Assembly: GCF_003060965.1 (NCBI RefSeq)
Contig: NZ_QAII01000176.1
Span: 10,838-62,617, forward strand
DNA: 51,780 bases
Source of the DNA: Caulobacter sp. HMWF025
Lineage (GTDB): Bacteria > Pseudomonadota > Alphaproteobacteria > Caulobacterales > Caulobacteraceae
Reading direction: 5' to 3'
Shown here: positions 44,946-51,780 of the stretch, one piece after another
Layout: each line of letters begins with the position of its first letter
Numbering within the stretch: the first letter of the stretch is position 1
Notes under the pieces: model-generated
Seen by the model: only the letters and a program-made list of their open reading frames with translations
Told to the model about the DNA's origin: nothing
Database searches by the model: none
Translations under genes and position numbers: made by a program

Positions 44946-45210
44946 TTCAGGGGTCGCGCAAAGGCACCAATTGCCGGAAGGACGGGCCGCGCGCGGTTTC
45001 ATTTGAGATGGTTTCATCGGCATCTAGATACCGCATCGCAGCGCCCGGTTCGCATCTGCGAACACGCCCCGCGAAGGCCTCTCGGAAGCCGGCACGGACG
45101 CTTATAGAAAAAATGTGGGCCAGCGAGCACCGTTTGCCCACCGAATAGACAGCCGAACCCGGGAATCGGTCAGCTGAAGACCGTAGAACCCCGCCGCGAG
45201 CCCGGGCCAA

Positions 45211-45242
45211 AGAAAAGGCGCAGCCCCTTTCGAGGCTGCGCC
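45211..45242 (-). terminator. Intrinsic terminator of eno
   Basis: GGCGCAGCC (45217-45225) and GGCTGCGCC (45234-45242) form a perfect 9-bp stem with an 8-base loop. On the minus strand it is followed by TTTTCT. The stem ends 30 bases after the eno stop. Confidence 0.9.
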
Positions 45243-45271
45243 GGATCCCGACCCGAGAGGTGTGGCTTGGC

Positions 45272-46561
<1,290 letters not shown>

Positions 46562-46581
46562 TCAAGGCGAAAGGCGCGGGA

Positions 46582-46610
46582 GGCTTAGCCGCCATGGCGG
46601 CGCGGCGCAA
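46582..46610 (-). promoter_or_regulatory. Candidate eno promoter with palindromic spacer
   Basis: Minus strand: TTGCGC (46610-46605), 17 bases, TAAGCC (46587-46582) preceded by GC, resembling the Caulobacter housekeeping form TTGAC...GCTANA. The spacer contains the perfect palindrome GCCGCCATGGCGGC (46588-46601). Confidence 0.45.
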
Positions 46611-46665
46611 CTTGACTTCCCGTCTGAACGCCGACTGATCATCGGTAACGCAAAGGGAGAACGCC

Positions 46666-47436
46666 ATGCTGACCGTCGAAAAAAGCGGCCCGATCGCCGT
46701 CGTGACGCTGAACCGACCAGAGGCGATGAACGCCCTCTCCAAAATGCTTCGGGCGGCCCTGCATACGGTGATGTTCGAACTGGACGCTGATCCGGCCATC
46801 AGCGTCGTGGTCCTGACCGGGGCCGGCGAGCGGGCCTTCACGGCGGGGCTGGACCTCAAGGAACTGGGCAGCGACCCCAAGGCGATGAGCGCGGCCAATG
46901 ACCAGGACGCCGAAAGCAACCCGGTCCGGGCCATCGAGGTCTGCCGCAAGCCGGTGATCGGCGCGATCAACGGCGTCGCCATCACCGGCGGCTTCGAGCT
47001 GGCTCTGGCCTGTGACGTCCTGATCGCCTCGGAGAATGCCCGCTTTGCCGATACACATGCCCGGGTCGGGATCATGCCCGGCTGGGGCCTGTCGCAGAAG
47101 CTGTCGCGCCTGATAGGCATCTACCGGGCCAAGGAACTGTCCCTGACCGGCAATTTCATCGATGCGGCGACGGCCGAGGCCTGGGGCCTGGTCAATCGCG
47201 TCGTTCCGGCGTCCGAATTGATGCCCACGGCCCTGAAGCTGGCGGCCGACATGGCCTCAATCCCGGTCGAAACCCTGTCGTTCTACAAGTCGCTGATCGA
47301 CGAGGGCTACGGCCGCTCGTTCAACAAGGGACTGGAGATCGAACACAAGCGCTCCAGCGCCCATAACCGCGAGGTAACACCGGCCTCGGTCGAGGCCCGC
47401 CGGGCCCAGATCCAGGCCCGGGGCCGGACACAGTAA
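46666..47436 (+). CDS. Enoyl-CoA hydratase/isomerase family protein
   Basis: A 256-residue crotonase. ALNRP-type start VVTLNRPEAMNALSKM, oxyanion loops AFTAGLDLKEL and GVAITGGFELALACDVLIAS, the catalytic Glu region ADTHARVGIMPGWGLSQKL with Gly in place of the usual second Glu position uncertain. Likely enoyl-CoA hydratase of fatty acid oxidation, but crotonases vary widely. AAGGGAG upstream of ATG. Divergent from eno; convergent with the aspartyl protease gene two bases away. Confidence 0.88.
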   Translation: MLTVEKSGPIAVVTLNRPEAMNALSKMLRAALHTVMFELDADPAISVVVLTGAGERAFTAGLDLKELGSDPKAMSAANDQDAESNPVRAIEVCRKPVIGAINGVAITGGFELALACDVLIASENARFADTHARVGIMPGWGLSQKLSRLIGIYRAKELSLTGNFIDAATAEAWGLVNRVVPASELMPTALKLAADMASIPVETLSFYKSLIDEGYGRSFNKGLEIEHKRSSAHNREVTPASVEARRAQIQARGRTQ

Positions 47437-47438
47437 GG

Positions 47439-48389
47439 TCAGGCGCTGCGCGCGGTGGGCGGCACCCTTGCGTCGCCCACCCGGAACCGGATCCGCCCGG
47501 CCCCGAAGTCCAGTTCGACCCGGGCGAACATCCGCAGCACATCGACGCCTAGCAGGACCGCCGGACGCGCCTTCAGGCCCCAGACGTCAAAGACGTGCAG
47601 GTCGGCAAAGGCGATGGGCAGGTCTGTAACCCTGAGCGCGCCCAGGGTCAGGGACGGCGCGACGCGGAACTCGCCGACGCTCATCTCGCCCGAGGCCGTC
47701 AGAAGTCGCGCCGGCCTGACGTCATCAGAGGACCGCCGCCGCCGGGTGGAGATGGCGCGGGACAGGGCCATGTTTCCGATACTGACCCCGCCGCCGGTAT
47801 CAATGAAGGCCAGGGCCCGGGTGCCGTCCACACGGCAGTCAGCGACGGTCAGCCGGCCAAACCGCTCGTCCGCCATCACCGAGACCTCGCGCGGCATCTG
47901 AACCCTGTCGAGGCCCGACCGGCTTCGGCGGACCTCAAGCCGGTGCCCGGCAAAGTCCATGATCACGTTCCGGTCTTCGAGGATGTCGACGCCCAGCAGG
48001 CCATCGCCGCCCACGCGGTCATCAGGCAACACCGGGAGGCTGGCCTGGGTCAGCCGGGCATCCCCAACTAAAAGCTGGGCCACCTGGGCCGTGGGGTAGG
48101 TCTGAGCGCCACTGATCCCGTGGACCAGCACGTCGGGGCCCCGGGCAAGGCCCAGGCGTTCGGCGACCGCCACCGACAGCACGCTCCGGCCTGCCCCGCT
48201 GTCGACGATGAACTGGAAGGGCCCCTGCCCGTTCAGCCAGACCTCGACCGTCAGGCGGTCATCGGCATCCGGCGTGGCATCGAGAATGAACAGGGGTTCG
48301 GGCGGCGCGGGCAGCGTCTGCCTGGCCAGAACGGTCTGGGGCAACAACGATAGACCCAGTCCCGCCGTCAGGATTCGGCGTGTGAGCAT
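47439..48389 (-). CDS. Retropepsin-like aspartyl protease, two active-site halves
   Basis: A 316-residue exported protein (MLTRRILTAGLGLSLLPQTV, then LARQ). It has two aspartyl protease motifs, VDSGAGRSVLS (about residue 62) and FIDTGGGVSIGN (about 216), each followed by a hydrophobic-Gly strand such as GDGLLGVDILED and VLLGVDVLRMF. The two motifs in one chain would allow a monomeric pepsin-like enzyme rather than the usual retropepsin dimer. Periplasmic peptidase of unknown substrate. Convergent with the enoyl-CoA hydratase gene. Confidence 0.85.
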   Translation of the reverse strand: MLTRRILTAGLGLSLLPQTVLARQTLPAPPEPLFILDATPDADDRLTVEVWLNGQGPFQFIVDSGAGRSVLSVAVAERLGLARGPDVLVHGISGAQTYPTAQVAQLLVGDARLTQASLPVLPDDRVGGDGLLGVDILEDRNVIMDFAGHRLEVRRSRSGLDRVQMPREVSVMADERFGRLTVADCRVDGTRALAFIDTGGGVSIGNMALSRAISTRRRRSSDDVRPARLLTASGEMSVGEFRVAPSLTLGALRVTDLPIAFADLHVFDVWGLKARPAVLLGVDVLRMFARVELDFGAGRIRFRVGDARVPPTARSA

Positions 48390-48440
48390 GGGCGGACCTC
48401 CCTGACCGCCGAGCCTACCACCTTTTTGGCACCCATGACG

Positions 48441-48473
48441 AAAAACGCCGCCCAGCGAGCCGGGCGGCGTTTT
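48441..48473. terminator. Intrinsic terminator of rpmF
   Basis: AAAACGCCGCCC (48442-48453) and GGGCGGCGTTTT (48462-48473) form a 12-bp perfect stem with an 8-base loop, giving U-runs on both strands. It lies 27 bases after the rpmF stop and shields the protease gene downstream. Confidence 0.9.
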
Positions 48474-48500
48474 CGAAGTCAGAGACCGGAAAGGAAGCGC

Positions 48501-48683
48501 TTAGTCTTCCTTGGGGGTCAGGATCTGCTTGCCGTTGTACAGGCCCGTCTTCAGGTCGACGTGGTGCGGACGGCGCAGTTCGCCCGAGTCCTTGTCTTCC
48601 ACGAAGGAGTTGGCGCCCAGGGCGTGGTGCGACCGGCGCATGTTCCGGCGAGAAGGCGAAGTTTTTCTTTTAGGAACGGCCAT
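48501..48683 (-). CDS. rpmF: 50S ribosomal protein L32
   Basis: A 60-residue L32 of the zinc-free (C-minus) type: [20 protein letters not shown], then [20 protein letters not shown] and GLYNGKQIL. The ATG is at 48683. A longer upstream frame to 48911 runs into pyrG and is not real. A sigma-70 promoter candidate lies at 48762-48790. Confidence 0.97.
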   Translation of the reverse strand: MAVPKRKTSPSRRNMRRSHHALGANSFVEDKDSGELRRPHHVDLKTGLYNGKQILTPKED

Positions 48684-48761
48684 CGAAGTGACTCTGCTCG
48701 CTGAGCGTGAAAATCGGAAGCGGCGACTCGGGAAGAACCCAGGCCGCCGCGTGAGGGCGCG

Positions 48762-48790
48762 CTTATGCCTGAATCTCTTCAGACATGCAA
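48762..48790 (-). promoter_or_regulatory. Candidate rpmF promoter
   Basis: Minus strand: TTGCAT (48790-48785), 17-base spacer, CATAAG (48767-48762), starting 10 bases after the pyrG stop. The spacer contains the inverted repeat CTGAA-TCTC-TTCAG with an embedded GATTC (GANTC) site. It implies a leader of about 70 bases. Confidence 0.5.
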
Positions 48791-48799
48791 CAGCGCCTG

Positions 48800-50458
<1,659 letters not shown>

Positions 50459-50553
50459 TCAGATTAGCCGCGATTCGGGCGTCGCGGGGAGAAACCGACG
50501 TTCATCAACAGCTTTCCGCCGGAAAGCCGCCGATGAACAGGCAAATCAAGGGT

Positions 50554-50988
50554 TTACTGGGCCGGAGCCGGAGCCGGGGCGGTCGGCTGGGCCGGGGCCG
50601 GCGTGGTCGGAAGGTTCAGCTGCGGGGCCGGGGCCGTGATCGCGCCCGGCTGGGCGGTCGAGGGCGTCTGGCCGGCCGGCGCGATCGGCGCGACCGGAGC
50701 GTTCAGGGTCTTGGTGTCGAGGTTCTGGATGTTCAGACGCTCGGTCACCGAGCCGCCACCGCCCATGCGACCCGTCAGGATGGTCAGGGTCAGGCTGATC
50801 AGCAGGAACACCGAGAACAGGATCCAGGTGATGCGGGTCAGGAGGTCGCCGGCCCCGCGGGCGGTCATGAAGCCGGTATTGCCGCCGCCCATGCCCAGGG
50901 CACCGCCCTCGGACCGTTGCAGCAGGACGACGCCGATCAGGCCGAGGCAGACGACGATGTTGATAGCCAGCAGAATGCCGATGAGCAT
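50554..50988 (-). CDS. secG: Preprotein translocase subunit SecG
   Basis: A 144-residue SecG. Two membrane helices: residues about 2-22 (LIGILLAINIVVCLGLIGVV) and about 52-72 (LTRITWILFSVFLLISLTLT), joined by the conserved LLQRSEGGALGMGGGNTGFM loop. After about residue 100 comes a Pro/Ala-rich tail ending PTAPAPAPAQ, longer than in E. coli SecG (110 residues). The tail probably faces the periplasm; its role is unknown. It precedes pyrG. Confidence 0.92.
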   Translation of the reverse strand: MLIGILLAINIVVCLGLIGVVLLQRSEGGALGMGGGNTGFMTARGAGDLLTRITWILFSVFLLISLTLTILTGRMGGGGSVTERLNIQNLDTKTLNAPVAPIAPAGQTPSTAQPGAITAPAPQLNLPTTPAPAQPTAPAPAPAQ

Positions 50989-51131
50989 GAGGAAACTGAT
51001 CTCGATCCGGGCGACGGGACGGTCCGCCGTGTAAAACGAAGCGGCCCCTCTACCACCAGAGCGGCGTTCACGCCATAGCTGGGAACGGGGGATCCTGAAC
51101 TCAAGGCCCCTGCCCCCGTCCGGAACCGCCG

Positions 51132-51647
51132 ATGATCCTCGAAACCGAACGCCTGGTCCTCGCGCCCCTGACGGTGGCGGACGCGGCGCAACTCTATCCG
51201 CTGCTCAGCGATCCCGAGGTCATGGCCCACTGGGACCATGACGCCCTCGAGGAGCCCGCCGAGGTCGAGGCCTGCGTCGCCGCCCAGGTCGAGGCCATGC
51301 AGGCCGGCCAGGCCCTGTCCTGGGCCATCCGCCAGGCCGGGGACAGTGCGGTGCTCGGCAGCTGCGAGCTGGTCGACCTCGATCTGCGCCACCACACCGC
51401 CGAGCTGCGCTTCATGCTGGCCCGTGACCGCTGGGGCCAGGCCATCGCCCTGGAAGCCGTCAGCGCCGTCCTGGCCCACGCCGCCTCGATCGGCCTCAAG
51501 CGCCTGAACGCCCGCACCCATGTCGGCGACAACCGCGCCGAGGCCCTGCTCAAGCGCGTGGGCTTCATCGAGGAAGGCTATCAGAAGGGCCACATCCACC
51601 GCGAAGGCGAGCGCCGCGACTGCCGGCTGTTCGGGATTTCGCTGTAG
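51132..51647 (+). CDS. GNAT N-acetyltransferase (RimJ/RimL type)
   Basis: A 171-residue GNAT: ILETERLVLAPLTVADAAQL, then a Pro/Asp-rich loop, LGSCELVDLDLRHHTAELRF, the acetyl-CoA loop RDRWGQAIALEAVSAVLAHA (Q/RxxGxA-type), and NRAEALLKRVGFIEEGYQKG. The family acetylates protein N-termini, amino groups or antibiotics; the substrate is not predictable. Divergent from secG. Confidence 0.9.
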   Translation: MILETERLVLAPLTVADAAQLYPLLSDPEVMAHWDHDALEEPAEVEACVAAQVEAMQAGQALSWAIRQAGDSAVLGSCELVDLDLRHHTAELRFMLARDRWGQAIALEAVSAVLAHAASIGLKRLNARTHVGDNRAEALLKRVGFIEEGYQKGHIHREGERRDCRLFGISL

Positions 51648-51668
51648 GGTCGACGCAGGCCCCCTACG

Positions 51669-51758
51669 GGTCGCTTCGCGACCGTCTTCCCCCGGAGGGG
51701 GAAGATGAGATCATCCGCCCCCATGCTCCCCTTCGGGGGAGCTGTCGGCGAAGCCGAC
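51669..51758. repeat. Cluster of four short palindromes
   Basis: Hairpins GGTCGC-TTC-GCGACC (51669-51683), TCTTCCCCC-GGA-GGGGGAAGA (51685-51705), GCTCCCC-TTCG-GGGGAGC (51725-51742) and GTCGGC-GAA-GCCGAC (51744-51758) follow one another after the GNAT gene. From memory, similar arrays are common between genes in Caulobacterales. It may act as a terminator or as a dispersed repetitive element; the array continues to the window edge. Confidence 0.75.
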
Positions 51759-51780
51759 TGAGGGGGTCGGGGGGCGGACG

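Larger units (their letters stand above)
44889..45271. other. 383-bp intergenic region with no supported gene
   Basis: Between ftsB and eno. It holds, next to ftsB, GAATC (44893-44897) and GAGTC (44915-44919) and a TTAA-N7-TAAA box (44931-44945), and at the far end the eno terminator. A minus-strand open frame of 87 codons (44947-45210) has no family look or ribosome site and I leave it out. The middle 45000-45200 holds nothing I can name. Confidence 0.6.

Noticed and set aside
44947..45210. 87-codon minus-strand frame between ftsB and eno
   Set aside because: No ribosome site, no family, overlaps the presumed control region of ftsB.

Overview
The window is a GC-rich, densely packed piece of chromosome from an alphaproteobacterium, most likely the Caulobacterales (Caulobacter/Phenylobacterium/Brevundimonas type). 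This rests on the gene order dusB-ntrB-ntrC-ntrY-ntrX-dat-hfq-hflX next to mazG, an 82-residue Hfq, an NtrC without the GAFTGA loop, a pyruvate dehydrogenase E1 beta subunit with its own lipoyl domain, and alphaproteobacterial lipA-ratA and yfgM-bamB-der blocks. I see no phage, transposon, CRISPR array, tRNA or rRNA. About 52 protein genes are supported.

Layout. 1-6.6 kb: the end of alr, a radA-cvpA-purF operon with 4-base overlaps, a bile-acid:Na+ symporter-like transporter, an SDR oxidoreductase and a convergent exported MBL hydrolase. 6.7-10.8 kb (minus): yfgM-bamB-der (outer-membrane assembly and ribosome biogenesis). 11-11.8 kb: panB, apparently started by CTG. 11.9-14.9 kb (minus): a compact regulatory locus with two ECF sigma factors, each overlapping a small membrane protein of the same family, a DUF6249-like membrane protein, and two tandem paralogous 'WWL-FPLSWF' membrane proteins. 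Three matching ECF-type promoters (CATCC-N17-CGNC) lie in front of its transcription units. 14.9-19.3 kb: a HAD hydrolase, an ArsC/Spx-like protein, a hypothetical protein, an acyl-CoA dehydrogenase, a MaoC/FAS1-like dehydratase and a secreted hypothetical protein. 19.4-31.4 kb: an MFS symporter and mazG (plus), convergent with the long minus-strand block hflX-hfq-dat-ntrX-ntrY-ntrC-ntrB-dusB (nitrogen control, RNA metabolism).

31.5-38.5 kb: ispDF, cinA-like pncC and a FUSC protein (plus), ratA and lipA (minus), a lipoprotein alpha/beta hydrolase with Asp at the nucleophile position, and an Aas-like acyl ligase (plus). 38.6-44.9 kb (minus): ftsB, pdhA, pdhB, pdhC, gpx and lpdA, which supply the complete pyruvate dehydrogenase complex; lipA nearby makes its lipoyl cofactor. 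45.2-51.8 kb: eno (minus), an enoyl-CoA hydratase (plus), a retropepsin-like protease, rpmF, pyrG and secG (minus), a GNAT acetyltransferase (plus) and a cluster of hairpin repeats at the right edge.

Most of the window is conserved housekeeping. The least explained and most interesting part is the duplicated ECF sigma/membrane-protein locus with its shared promoter signature. Other points of interest are the CTG start of panB, the GAFTGA-less NtrC and NtrX with an inverted repeat inside the operon promoter, the repeat-bearing basic tail on Der, and the Asp-nucleophile hydrolase.
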